A stretch of DNA of 64,000 nucleotides from Candidatus Rokuibacteriota bacterium. GTDB lineage: Bacteria > Methylomirabilota > Methylomirabilia > Rokubacteriales > CSP1-6. The translations under genes were made by a program, and so were the position numbers. Under the pieces are notes generated by a model. It was given only the letters and a program-made list of their open reading frames with translations, had not been told where the DNA came from and searched no databases. Positions 52,203-59,913 of this stretch are shown here, piece after piece. Position 1 is the first letter of the stretch; every line of letters begins with the position of its first letter. The stretch lies in contig QHSU01000090.1 of assembly GCA_003220535.1 (NCBI GenBank), positions 29,327 through 93,326 of the forward strand, in the 5' to 3' direction.

Positions 52203-53018
52203 ATGTCCGTTGTGGTGCTCACCAACGATGACGGCGTCCACGCTCCGGGCCTCGCAGCGCTCGAGAGGGCGCTCGCCGAGCTGGGCGACGTCTACGTGGT
52301 CGCCCCCGAGCGCGAGCAGAGCGCCTGCGGGCACGCGTTGACGCTGCACCGCCCGCTTCGTCCGCATCGCCTCGCCGAACGTCGGTTCGCGGTCAACGGC
52401 ACACCGTCAGATTGCGTGAACCTCGCCGTCCTCGGCTTCCTGCCGGCGCCGCCGGTCCTGGTGGTGTCGGGCATCAATCACGGCGCCAACGTCGGCGACG
52501 ACGTCACGTACTCGGGCACCGTTTCGGCCGCGATGGAAGGCACGCTGCTGGGCGTGCCGTCGATCGCGGTGTCGCTCGTGGACGGCGGCGACTTCGAGGT
52601 GGCGGCCCGCGTGGCGCGCCTGATCGCGATGCGCGTGCTGGTCGGCGGGCTCCCGGGCCAGACCCTGCTCAACGTGAATGTGCCGGCCCAGCCGCCGCGC
52701 GGCATCCGCCTGACGCGCCTGGGCCACCGCGTGTACTCGGACAAGATCGTGGAGCAGGCCGATCCTCGCGGCCGGAGTCACTACTGGATTGGCGGCGGTG
52801 AGGCGCGGTGGGACGACCTCGACGGCACCGACATGGGCGCCGTCCACGAGGGCTTCATCTCGCTGACGCCCCTTCACCTCGACCTCACCAATCACCGCGC
52901 GCTGGTCCAGCTCAACGACTGGCCCGCCGGCCTGAACGCGCAGTTCCTCACCAAGGCCGAGCGGTCGCCCCGCCGCGCGTCCACGGCCGTGCCGAAGAGG
53001 AAGCCACGGAGAGGGTAG
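52203..53018 (+). CDS. surE: 5'/3'-nucleotidase SurE
   Basis: The 271-residue metal-dependent phosphatase removes phosphate from nucleoside monophosphates and helps stationary-phase survival. It has VVLTNDDGVHAPGLAAL at residues 3-19 (metal-binding Asp pair), APEREQSACGHALTL near 34, GTPSDCVNLA near 65 and SGINHGANVGDDVTYSGTV cut near 90. All active-site residues appear present. The Lys/Arg-rich C-terminus is an extension. The surE-pcm pair overlaps by one base. Confidence 0.95.
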   Translation: MSVVVLTNDDGVHAPGLAALERALAELGDVYVVAPEREQSACGHALTLHRPLRPHRLAERRFAVNGTPSDCVNLAVLGFLPAPPVLVVSGINHGANVGDDVTYSGTVSAAMEGTLLGVPSIAVSLVDGGDFEVAARVARLIAMRVLVGGLPGQTLLNVNVPAQPPRGIRLTRLGHRVYSDKIVEQADPRGRSHYWIGGGEARWDDLDGTDMGAVHEGFISLTPLHLDLTNHRALVQLNDWPAGLNAQFLTKAERSPRRASTAVPKRKPRRG

Positions 53019-53674
53019 TGGAGCGGGCGCGCGACGCGTACGAGACGACCCGCGCGCGAATGGTCGAGGAGCAGCTCGCGCGGCGCGGCATCACCGACCC
53101 GCGCGTGCTCGCCGCGATGCAGCGGGTGCCGCGCCACCTCTTCGTCGAGGAGGCGCTGCGTGACCGCGCCTACGGCGACCATCCCCTGCCGATCGGCGAG
53201 GAGCAGACGATCTCCCAGCCCTTCATCGTCGGGCTCATGACGCAGCTCCTCGAGCTGCGCGGCCAGGAGAAGGTCCTGGAGGTCGGCACCGGCTCGGGCT
53301 ACCAGACCGCGGTGCTGGCCGAGCTCGCCCGGCGTGTCTGCTCGATCGAGCGGTTGCCACGCCTGGCCGAGCGGGCGCGCGGGCTTCTCGAGCAGTTCGG
53401 CTACGACAACGTGTGGGTCCGCGTGGGGAGCGGCACGCTCGGCTGGCCCGACGAAGCGCCGTTCGACAGGATCCTGGTCACGGCCGGGGGGCCCTCGGTG
53501 CCGCCGCCGCTCTTCCAGCAGCTCGCAGAAGGCGGACGCATGGTGGTGCCGATCGGGGACGCCGTGAACCAGACGCTGACGGTGGTCGAGAAGGTCCGCG
53601 GCGAGATGAAGACGCGTCTCTGTGGCGAGTGCAAGTTCGTGAAGCTGGTCGGCAAGTACGCCTGGGAGGCTTGA
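53018..53674 (+). CDS. pcm: protein-L-isoaspartate O-methyltransferase
   Basis: Pcm methylates isoaspartyl residues to repair aged proteins. The 218-residue protein has ARMVEEQLARRGITDPRVL near the N-terminus, GEEQTISQPFIVGLMTQLL near 65 and the SAM-binding motif VLEVGTGSGYQTAVLAEL near 87. The post-motif RILVTAGGPSVPPPL lies near 154. The start is GTG that shares a base with the surE stop. The promoter of the next tRNA begins at its stop codon. Confidence 0.95.
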   Translation: MERARDAYETTRARMVEEQLARRGITDPRVLAAMQRVPRHLFVEEALRDRAYGDHPLPIGEEQTISQPFIVGLMTQLLELRGQEKVLEVGTGSGYQTAVLAELARRVCSIERLPRLAERARGLLEQFGYDNVWVRVGSGTLGWPDEAPFDRILVTAGGPSVPPPLFQQLAEGGRMVVPIGDAVNQTLTVVEKVRGEMKTRLCGECKFVKLVGKYAWEA

Positions 53675-53679
53675 CGACC

Positions 53680-53707
53680 TTGTACAGGCGCGACGACCCT
53701 GTACAAT
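53680..53707 (+). promoter_or_regulatory. promoter of tRNA-Pro(CGG)
   Basis: TTGTAC at 53680-53685 and TACAAT at 53702-53707 are 16 bases apart, with transcription expected near 53714, seven bases before the tRNA. The region also contains a direct repeat (GACGACCTTGTACA and GACGACCCTGTACA, 20 bases apart) that covers both boxes, so it could also be an operator. Confidence 0.6.
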
Positions 53708-53720
53708 AAGCACGTCGCGT

Positions 53721-53797
<77 letters not shown>

Positions 53798-53866
53798 TCT
53801 CTCCGACCGTTCGGCGGCCGGCCACCCGGTCGCCGGACGGACGACTGAAAGTCCGAGTCACAGCCA

Positions 53867-54166
53867 GTGAGCGGATCGAACTCGGCTGCCGAGATCGTCG
53901 TCGAGGGACGGGTCCAGGGCGTCGGCTATCGCAACTACGCGCAGCGGCGCGCCTCGAGTCTCGGCCTGGCCGGTTACGTCATGAACCTCAAGGACGGTCG
54001 AGTGCGCGCCCGCGCCGAGGGCCCGCGTCCGGTGATCGAGAAGTTCATCCAGGAGCTGGGGAAAGGGCCGCCCCTCTCGCGGGTCGAGCACGTCAGCGTT
54101 CGCTGGCTGCCGCCGTCGGGTCGCTTCGGACCCTTCGGGATTCGCTACGCCGAGTTCGAGTCATGA
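53867..54166 (+). CDS. acyP: acylphosphatase
   Basis: The 99-residue enzyme hydrolyses acyl phosphates. The signature VEGRVQGVGYRNYAQRRA lies at residues 12-29 with the phosphate-binding Arg, and the catalytic Asn is in GYVMNLKDGRV near 40. The end wording (FGIRYAEFES) is typical. The start is GTG 53867. It overlaps the next gene by ATGA. Insertion between pcm and nlpD is not the enteric order. Confidence 0.92.
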   Translation: MSGSNSAAEIVVEGRVQGVGYRNYAQRRASSLGLAGYVMNLKDGRVRARAEGPRPVIEKFIQELGKGPPLSRVEHVSVRWLPPSGRFGPFGIRYAEFES

Positions 54167-54975
54167 CCGCGGGCGCGCTGCGCGAAGGCAAGATGCTGAG
54201 GATCGCCGCGCTCGGGCTGATCGTCGCGCTCGGCCCGGTGGCCGGCCACGCCGAGCCCGTCGCCGGTCCGCGCACCCCGCAGCGCGTGCACGAGGTGAAG
54301 CCCGGCGACACGCTGACCGCGCTCGCCAAGAAGTACGGTGTCACGGTCGCAGTGATCGTCAAGGCGAACCGGCTGGCCAGCGCCGACGACCGCTTGAAGA
54401 TCGGCCAGCGTCTCGTGATTCCTCCTCCGGACACCGCGACGATCGCGCGGCGGGGCAGCCCGAGCCAGCCGAGCGGCGCCCCGCGCGTCGCGACCCCCGC
54501 CGGCGCCGGGCCGCCGCCGAGGCTCGCGCTCGGGGTACCCGACTTCGACGGGGAGGCGCCGCTGTTCCTGTGGCCGGCCGACGGCCCGGTGATTTCGACC
54601 TTCGGTCACCGGCGGAGCGGCTGGCACGGCGGGATCGACATCAAGGCGCTGCCCGGGACTCCGGTGCAGGCGGCCGCGGCCGGTGTCGTCGTGACCAGCG
54701 GGGTGGAGGCGCGCTACGGCCTCGTCGTGAAGATCGAGCACCGGCAGGGCTTCGTGACCGTCTACGCCCACAATGACGTGAACCTCGTCGAGGTCGGCGA
54801 CCGGGTCGAGACGGGTGAGTTCATCGCCCTCGTCGGCCGGACCGGTCGGGCGACGACCGACCACGTTCACTTCGAAATCCGGCGCGACGGGCGCGCGTAC
54901 AATCCGCTCTACCTGCTCCCCTTGCCCCCGCGGCTCGCTCAGATCGACGAGACGGCCGAACGACCGCATGAGTGA
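54163..54975 (+). CDS. nlpD: LysM and M23 peptidase protein, NlpD-like
   Basis: The 270-residue secreted protein has a signal peptide (hydrophobic stretch after MLRIAALG, ending GHAEP), a LysM domain near residues 42-87 (VKPGDTLTALAKKYGV) and a C-terminal LytM/M23 domain near 155-250. The zinc ligands HGGID (HX3D) and HVHFE (HXH) are present, so it is probably an active endopeptidase, unlike E. coli NlpD, which is a degenerate activator. No lipobox cysteine is seen, so it is probably periplasmic rather than a lipoprotein. Start ATG 54163 or ATG 54193. It overlaps the sigma gene by 8 bases. Confidence 0.88.
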   Translation: MTAGALREGKMLRIAALGLIVALGPVAGHAEPVAGPRTPQRVHEVKPGDTLTALAKKYGVTVAVIVKANRLASADDRLKIGQRLVIPPPDTATIARRGSPSQPSGAPRVATPAGAGPPPRLALGVPDFDGEAPLFLWPADGPVISTFGHRRSGWHGGIDIKALPGTPVQAAAAGVVVTSGVEARYGLVVKIEHRQGFVTVYAHNDVNLVEVGDRVETGEFIALVGRTGRATTDHVHFEIRRDGRAYNPLYLLPLPPRLAQIDETAERPHE

Positions 54976-55894
54976 CGAGGCCGAAGAGGTCGTTCCCGAC
55001 GAGCCGATCGACACGCTCGTCGACGCGGTCGACCACGAGGTGCGCGAGGAGACGCGGGAAACCAGCCGCGAGAACCTGCGAGTCTACTTGAACGAGATCG
55101 TGCGGATCCGGCTCCTGTCGCGCGAGGACGAGGCGGCGCTGGCGCGGCGGGTGCGCGCGGGCGACGCCGCCGCCAAGGCCCGGCTCACCGAGGCCAACCT
55201 GCGCCTCGTCGTGCAGATCGCTCGCCGGTATCTGAATCGCGGCCTGCCGCTGCCGGACCTGATCGAGGAAGGAAACCTCGGTCTGCTACGCGCAGTCGAG
55301 AAATTCGACGCCGAGCGGGGCACGCGATTCTCGACGTACGCCACCTGGTGGATCCGCCAGGCGATCGTGCGCGCGCTGGCCAACCAGGCGCGAACCATCC
55401 GCCTGCCGGTGCACGTCGAGCTCCTGCTCGGCCGCTACACCAAAGCGCAGCAGCGCCTCACCCAGCAGCTCGAGCGCCCGCCGACGCTGGAAGAGCTGGC
55501 GAGGGCCCTCGGCACCACCGTGGAGCAGGTGGAGGAGCTCGAGGAGATCCGCCAGCAGCCGGTGTCGCTCGAGACGCCGATCGGCGAGGGGCAGGGGCGC
55601 GTGAGCGATCTCATCGCCGACCGGTCGGCCGATCCGAGCGAGGCGCTCGTTGCGCTCTTCCGCGAGCGGGCGGACCTGGTGTCCGTCCTCGACGACCTCG
55701 CCGCCAACGAGCGGACCGTGCTGCGGCGGCGCTTCGGCCTGGAAGGCGATCCTCCCGAGACGCTCGACACCATCGGCCGGCGACTCGGCCTGACCCGCGA
55801 GCGCATCCGCCAGATCGAGGGTGCCGGGCTGCGCAAGCTGCGCGCGCTGCTGGCCGCGCGCGGGATCGACGCGTCCGATCTTTTCCGGCCGTGA
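54968..55894 (+). CDS. rpoS: RNA polymerase sigma factor, RpoS-like (group 2)
   Basis: The 308-residue sigma factor has region 1.2 (LRVYLNEIVRIRLLSREDE), region 2 with NLRLVVQIARRYLNRGLPL and DLIEEGNLGLLRAVEKFD, the YATWWIRQAIVRALANQ recognition helix, region 3 and region 4 with LGLTRERIRQIEGAGLRKLR. Region 1.1 is missing, which, with the length, indicates a group 2 rather than primary sigma factor. Its place after surE, pcm and nlpD supports RpoS. Its target promoters are unknown. The start is ATG 54968 inside nlpD. Confidence 0.88.
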   Translation: MSDEAEEVVPDEPIDTLVDAVDHEVREETRETSRENLRVYLNEIVRIRLLSREDEAALARRVRAGDAAAKARLTEANLRLVVQIARRYLNRGLPLPDLIEEGNLGLLRAVEKFDAERGTRFSTYATWWIRQAIVRALANQARTIRLPVHVELLLGRYTKAQQRLTQQLERPPTLEELARALGTTVEQVEELEEIRQQPVSLETPIGEGQGRVSDLIADRSADPSEALVALFRERADLVSVLDDLAANERTVLRRRFGLEGDPPETLDTIGRRLGLTRERIRQIEGAGLRKLRALLAARGIDASDLFRP

Positions 55895-55907
55895 TGGAGG
55901 ACACACG

Positions 55908-57068
55908 ATGAAGCACGGGTTCCGGGTGATGGACAGCGACCTGCACACGATGGAGCCGGATGACCTCTGGGAACGCTACCTCGAACCGCCGTTCCGGAAG
56001 TTCGCCCCGACGTTCGTGCGCCGGTCCGAGAACGCGTCGAACCAGCCGGTCATCCGGATCGGCGAGCTCGAGATCGGCGAGATGTCGAAGCGGCCCCAGA
56101 GCGCCCTCGTCGGCAAGGATCTCCAGCGGCGCGCGTTCGCCCGCCACCCGCACTACGAGGTCGCCCACGCGCGCGGCTACGATGCCGAGTCGCACGTGGC
56201 GGCGATGGACATCGAGGGCATCGACGTCGCCGTGATCTACGGCACACGCGGGCGCCAGGTGCTCATGCACGACGATCTCGAGCCGGAGGTCGCCGCCGCC
56301 CTCGCGCGGGCCCACAACGACTGGACGCGCGACTTCTGCGCCTTTGACCCGGGCCGCTTGAAGTTCGCCGCCCAGATCGCATTCCAGGACGTCGCGCTGG
56401 CGATCCGCGAAGCCAGGCGCGCCGTGCGCGAGCTGGGCGCGGTTGCCGTCATCGGCAACCCGAACCCGGTCGGCGGTCGGCACATCCACGACCCGGAGCT
56501 CGAGCCGCTCTGGAGCGCGATCGAGGAGCTCGAGGTGCCGGTCGGCTTCCATCCGACCGGCCAGTCGTCGCTGCGCGACGACATCGCGCGCCGCTATCTG
56601 GACCACCCGAACGGGCGCGTGATCGGCGCCGCCGGGCGCAACCCGATGGAGCTGATGCTCGCCTTCGCGAGCTTCGCCGCCGGCGGCGTGCTCGAGCGGC
56701 ATCCCGGGCTGCGCTGCGCCTTTCTCGAGGGCACCTGCGGGTGGCTGCCGTGGTGGCTCTGGCGCCTGGACGAGGCGTGGGAGAAGTTCGGCCCGGGCTC
56801 GGAGGTGCAGGTCACGCAGCTGCCGAGCCAGTACTTCTTCCGGCAGTGCTACGTGGCGACCGATGCCGATGAGAAGGTGCTCCGGCAGGTGGTGGAGGCG
56901 GTCGGCGACGACAACATCGTCGTCTCGACCGACTACCCGCATTCCGACGGGTTGTTTCCCCACGCGATCGAGGAATTCGTCGCGCTCGAAGGCGTGAGCG
57001 ACAAGACCAAGGCCAAGATCCTCTGGGACAACTGCGCGCGCTTGTACAAGCTGAACGGCGCGCGCTGA
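55908..57068 (+). CDS. amidohydrolase family 2 metal-dependent hydrolase
   Basis: The 386-residue TIM-barrel protein belongs to the amidohydrolase-related (COG2159) family. It opens VMDSDLHTMEPDDLWERYL (the DxDxH ligand variant) and has GFHPTGQSS near residue 207 (metal-binding His), FLEGTCGWLPWWLWRLDEAW near 270 and the catalytic Asp region STDYPHSDG near 345. The substrate is unknown; decarboxylases and aryl hydrolases occur in the family. A GGAGG ribosome site lies seven bases upstream of the ATG. It is the last gene of the long + strand run. Confidence 0.88.
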   Translation: MKHGFRVMDSDLHTMEPDDLWERYLEPPFRKFAPTFVRRSENASNQPVIRIGELEIGEMSKRPQSALVGKDLQRRAFARHPHYEVAHARGYDAESHVAAMDIEGIDVAVIYGTRGRQVLMHDDLEPEVAAALARAHNDWTRDFCAFDPGRLKFAAQIAFQDVALAIREARRAVRELGAVAVIGNPNPVGGRHIHDPELEPLWSAIEELEVPVGFHPTGQSSLRDDIARRYLDHPNGRVIGAAGRNPMELMLAFASFAAGGVLERHPGLRCAFLEGTCGWLPWWLWRLDEAWEKFGPGSEVQVTQLPSQYFFRQCYVATDADEKVLRQVVEAVGDDNIVVSTDYPHSDGLFPHAIEEFVALEGVSDKTKAKILWDNCARLYKLNGAR

Positions 57069-57069
57069 G

Positions 57070-57348
57070 CTAGAGCGTCACGATCGCGTACGACGTGAGC
57101 CGAAGCTCCTTGTCCACGTGGGGCCGCGATCGACGGTCGGTGCGGCGGCGGTCCGGGGCGACGTCGGTCGCGCCCTGCCGTCGTTCGCCGTAGCGTCGGT
57201 CGACGACGACCTGGACCGTCGCCTGGCCTGTGAAGTGTTGCTGGAGGTAGGTCGCCAGCTTCGCGTTGTCACGCGAGACGACGAATAAGAAGCGGTCCGG
57301 CGTGCCCGTCAGGCCCGTTGGACCGCCCACCGGTCGCTCACGCGTCAT
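57070..57348 (-). CDS. small DRR-motif protein, unknown function
   Basis: The 92-residue minus-strand protein has a beta strand-like opening (RFLFVVSRDNAKLATYLQQ), a VQVVVDRRYGERRQG segment and a second DRRRTDRRSRP box, then a C-terminal strand LTSYAIVTL. Double 'DRR-x2-4-RR' proteins of this shape recur in Rokubacteria/NC10-type genomes, to my recollection. I cannot name a function; the Rossmann-like or response-receiver-like fold is a guess. It faces the amidohydrolase (convergent, two bases apart). The ATG sits directly against GGGGAGGG, an unusually short ribosome-site spacing. Confidence 0.68.
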   Translation of the reverse strand: MTRERPVGGPTGLTGTPDRFLFVVSRDNAKLATYLQQHFTGQATVQVVVDRRYGERRQGATDVAPDRRRTDRRSRPHVDKELRLTSYAIVTL

Positions 57349-57454
57349 CCCTCCCCGGCGAACAATATCGCACGCGGGAGGCGAAACGAGGCACTTATAG
57401 CGGCGCCGGCGGGCCCGGCGCCGCGGAGCTCATTCCGGACTTGGGAGGATCCAG

Positions 57455-57994
57455 ATGGATGACAGGGCCGTGAGGACGACGATCCTCGGGACCGCGGTGT
57501 GCGTGTGTGTGCTCCTCGTCGCCGCATCGCCGGGTAGGGCGGATGACGAGCGTCAACGGCAGACGCTGGCCGGCCTCAAGGGCCTCTCGATCGTGGTCGA
57601 AGACCTGAGCCCCGAGGCGGAAAAAGACGGGCTCTCCGGTGCAACGTTGCAAGCGGACCTGGAGGCGAAAGTCCGGGGGGCGGGGATCAGCGTGCTCACC
57701 GACGACCAGGCAGGCCGCGCTCCTGGCTCGCCGCACCTCTACCTCAAGATCAGCGCCATGAAGCACACCGGCGGATTCTATGCGTATCACCTGCTGCTCG
57801 GCGTGCGGCAGCGGGTCACTCTGGTCAGAGCCGCCCGCGTGGCGGGCTTCGCCATGACCTGGTCGGCCACCGACTCGCTCGGCACCGTCGCGTGGGCCAA
57901 TCTGCCGTCGATTCGCGAGGACGTGAAGGCCAAGGCCGATCAGTTCGTCAAGGCGTACCTCGCGGCGAACCCACCAGCATCGAGACCGCGGTGA
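57455..57994 (+). CDS. secreted hypothetical protein
   Basis: The 179-residue protein has an N-terminal signal peptide (about residues 1-29, ending GRADD) and a compact domain with LKGLSIVVEDLSPEAEKDGL, ATLQADLEAKVRGAGISVL, LYLKISAMKH and VKAKADQFVKAYLAANP. The pattern of a short alpha/beta domain ending in a helix is seen in small periplasmic proteins of this lineage. The function is not known. GGGAGG lies upstream of the ATG. It is divergent from the DRR protein, and the 106-base space between them must hold both promoters; I see none I can defend. Confidence 0.75.
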   Translation: MDDRAVRTTILGTAVCVCVLLVAASPGRADDERQRQTLAGLKGLSIVVEDLSPEAEKDGLSGATLQADLEAKVRGAGISVLTDDQAGRAPGSPHLYLKISAMKHTGGFYAYHLLLGVRQRVTLVRAARVAGFAMTWSATDSLGTVAWANLPSIREDVKAKADQFVKAYLAANPPASRPR

Positions 57995-58035
57995 CGCTCT
58001 CGGCAGCTCGAGAGGCTGGGGGGGAGGGCGCGTGA

Positions 58036-58461
58036 ATGGCCAAGGAGTCTTTCCGCTCCACAGCCGATCGACAAGTGATCAGTCGGCTAGTGGGGATCGC
58101 CTCAATCTTTGTTGCCTGCAACGCCACTACCGGCGGACTCTTTTGGCCGAGCAGCTCGCTCGAGGACGGGGTCCTGGACGCCACGTGGACCGCTCCGACC
58201 ACGAATACAGACGGGAAGCCTCTGACGGATCTGGTGGCCTACCGCGTCTACTACAGCGCTACGAACCCTCCCTGTCCCAGCGGTCCCTTTCTTACGGTCG
58301 CCTCCTCGACAGCACGCCCAACTCCGAACCAGAAGGTCAGCGTCAGGCTGACTGGGCTAACTCCGGGCCAGCTCTACTACGTGGCGATCAGCGTCGTGAA
58401 TTCACGTGGCGCGTTGAGTGCCTGCTCGATCCCAGCGCGTGCCCGGGCCCGTCGCTCTTGA
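58036..58461 (+). CDS. fibronectin type III-like secreted protein
   Basis: The 141-residue protein has a hydrophobic N-terminal segment (GIASIFVACNATTGGLF, residues 20-36) that may be a signal peptide, possibly of lipoprotein type. One fibronectin type III-like domain follows: DATWTAPTTNTDGKPL, YRVYYSATNPP and GLTPGQLYYVAISVVNSRG. Such domains mediate binding outside the cell. A GGAGGG stretch lies upstream of the ATG. The gene converges on a minus-strand gene 77 bases away. Confidence 0.7.
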   Translation: MAKESFRSTADRQVISRLVGIASIFVACNATTGGLFWPSSSLEDGVLDATWTAPTTNTDGKPLTDLVAYRVYYSATNPPCPSGPFLTVASSTARPTPNQKVSVRLTGLTPGQLYYVAISVVNSRGALSACSIPARARARRS

Positions 58462-58538
58462 GTGAACCGAGCATGAGCGGTACGTGGACGAGGACCGCCC
58501 GGGCATCGCGCATCCCTGCGTGTCATGGAGAAACCGAC

Positions 58539-58784
58539 TTACACGCCGACACGCCTTTCGTCATCCCAAATCTGGAAACATCGGACGTGAAAGTGAAAGG
58601 GCTTCCTGCCAGGCGCCAGGGTGGTTCCCTCCATCACCAACTGGTCCTTCGAAAGAATCGTGTCGCAGGCGTCGCACAGCTCCCCGTCGCTTGGACTACT
58701 CCACACCCTTGTGATGCTGTCGTGCGGCAGCCGCCCGTTATGGATCTTGTGCCGGATGAGAGTACGGAGAGATTCCTGATTCAT
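58539..58784 (-). CDS. small putative zinc-binding protein (CxxC...HxxC)
   Basis: The 81-residue protein opens MNQESLRTLIRHKIHNGRL and contains CDACDTIL near residue 39 and HFHVRCFQIWDDERR near 65. The CxxC and HxxC pairs look like one zinc-binding site, similar to half a LIM domain. A homologous type of short protein recurs in Rokubacteria-like genomes by recollection. The function is unknown. The frame is open for 280 codons upstream on the same strand, but those residues look like random GC-rich translation, so I start at the ATG at 58784. Confidence 0.7.
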   Translation of the reverse strand: MNQESLRTLIRHKIHNGRLPHDSITRVWSSPSDGELCDACDTILSKDQLVMEGTTLAPGRKPFHFHVRCFQIWDDERRVGV

Positions 58785-58929
58785 AGTGGCCTCGCGGGTA
58801 ACAGCGGCCGCGAAAAACGCCACATTCAGCAGGGCCCCGACGCTCGGAGCGTCAACCCGTGAGGCCGAGTTGCAGGCATCCGATAGGGTGCACGAGCCCG
58901 AATGCCCGGGATAGTAAGAAAGTGTCAAC

Positions 58930-59028
58930 TTGAGACGGCCCGAGAAGGCCGACGAGACCGGCGAGTGGCAGGTCGTCAAGGAGCGAAGCTGGGGCGCGCA
59001 CGAGCGGATCGCGGTTAGCCGAGCATGA
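58930..59028 (+). CDS. candidate 32-residue ORF coupled to the next gene
   Basis: A TTG at 58930 opens a frame reading RRPEKADETGEWQVVKERS and ending HERIAVSRA, whose composition is protein-like, with balanced charged and hydrophobic residues. Its TGA overlaps the start of the following membrane protein as ATGA, which real gene pairs in this genome show. An AAGAAAG stretch lies upstream. It could instead be the 3' remnant of a longer lost gene. No family is recognised. Confidence 0.35.
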   Translation: MRRPEKADETGEWQVVKERSWGAHERIAVSRA

Positions 59029-59540
59029 CCGAATGCTCGCTGCTCGGCGTGCTCAACCTCCTCGTCCTCACCGCGACCGCTGGAGTGATCGCCTGGTACA
59101 CCGTCGAAACGTACCGACTGCGTCGAGAGGCGCAGCTTCAAACCGAGCTGCAGAACAGGCCCTTCGTCTCGCTCTCCAGAAGCGGGGACGGGATAGTCGC
59201 GAAGTACTACCTGACCAATATCGGGCGAGGGGTGGCGCGAAGCATTCGAATCCAGGACACAGTCGTCAACACTGCCTTCGAGCTTCGATCCGAATTGATC
59301 ACCCATCTCCCGCCTGGCGATGCTGCTTTCCCAAAGTGGCGGGTACTGATCTCGGCCCGAGTCGGCGAGCCGCGCACAGAACTCAAGACCGATGATCCTG
59401 CGCCCGTGGCCAATCTCACGTTGGCGCGCGAGCCCGTGACGCTCGTCATCGAGTACGCCTCGATCGTAGGCCAGCGTTACCGAACGACCATCGAGATACG
59501 GACCGGCATCGCAGAGATCATCGACGACAGGCGGATCTAG
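59025..59540 (+). CDS. single-pass membrane protein, unknown function
   Basis: The 171-residue protein has one N-terminal membrane segment (about residues 6-27, LGVLNLLVLTATAGVIAWY) and a short coil (RLRREAQLQTELQ). A beta-rich domain follows with RPFVSLSRSGDG, YYLTNIGRGVARSIRI and PVTLVIEYASIVGQRYRTTI. The N-x-G-x-G-x-A pattern resembles small Ig-like domains of uncharacterised membrane proteins. The function is unknown. It ends shortly before the tRNA-Arg promoter. Confidence 0.65.
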   Translation: MTECSLLGVLNLLVLTATAGVIAWYTVETYRLRREAQLQTELQNRPFVSLSRSGDGIVAKYYLTNIGRGVARSIRIQDTVVNTAFELRSELITHLPPGDAAFPKWRVLISARVGEPRTELKTDDPAPVANLTLAREPVTLVIEYASIVGQRYRTTIEIRTGIAEIIDDRRI

Positions 59541-59629
59541 GGAGATAGAAGCAGCAACTCGATGAGTTCGATGGACTGACGCACAAAGCCGAAGCCGTCG
59601 AGCGGATTGCCCAGAATTCCCCAACGGTA

Positions 59630-59658
59630 TTCACAAGAGCGCCCAAGCCGCGTAGACT
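59630..59658 (+). promoter_or_regulatory. promoter of the broken tRNA-Arg gene
   Basis: TTCACA at 59630-59635 and TAGACT at 59653-59658 are 17 bases apart, with transcription expected near 59665 and the tRNA half starting at 59690. One mismatch separates the -35 from TTGACA. The promoter now reads into the accessory region. Confidence 0.6.
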
Positions 59659-59689
59659 GATGACGCGCAAGCCAGCGGAAACACAAGGC

Positions 59690-59730
59690 GCCCCCGTAGC
59701 TCAGGTGGATAGAGCAGCAGTTTCCTAAAC
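59690..59730 (+). pseudogene. tRNA-Arg (CCU), 5' half only
   Basis: The 5' part of a tRNA is intact: acceptor strand GCCCCCG, TA, D arm GCTC-AGGTGGATA-GAGC, and an anticodon stem and loop GCAGT-TTCCTAA with anticodon CCT. Pairing fails after the first bases of the 3' anticodon strand (expected ACTGC, found ACGAT), and no T arm or matching acceptor strand follows. The break at the anticodon arm is a known crossover place for tyrosine integrases at tRNA genes. The 3' half is not seen elsewhere in the window. Confidence 0.75.
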
Positions 59731-59913
59731 GATGCCGCGTGGAACGCGACTTCAGCGCTTTAGGTGGCACAGCCGCTCCGACGCGCACTTACGCGCGTCG
59801 CATCCGTCGCATCCGTGGGGGGCGATGGCGCTAGTGGCCCACTTCGAGGGTCACGTGGGCACACAAATGGGCATACAACCCCGAGTGACCTCCGAGCCCA
59901 TAGGCGCAGCCTC
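59731..59913 (+). other. non-coding start of the accessory region, hairpin and 9-bp repeat
   Basis: No gene is supported here. The perfect inverted repeat CGACGCGC/GCGCGTCG lies at 59779-59800 around a six-base loop, and the direct repeat GTCGCATCC occurs twice at 59797-59814. Their place just after the tRNA break fits an attachment-site or recombinase-binding region, but that is inference. The sequence GTGGGCACACAAATGGGCAT near 59854 is AT-richer than its surroundings. Confidence 0.5.

Noticed and set aside
58032..58862. A 276-codon + strand frame over the FN3 gene and the minus-strand zinc protein
   Set aside because: It overlaps both better-supported genes and shows no domain; its residues look random.
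58785..59624. N-terminal extension of the zinc-binding minus-strand gene
   Set aside because: The 280 extra residues have no protein-like pattern and run opposite the membrane protein at 59025-59540.
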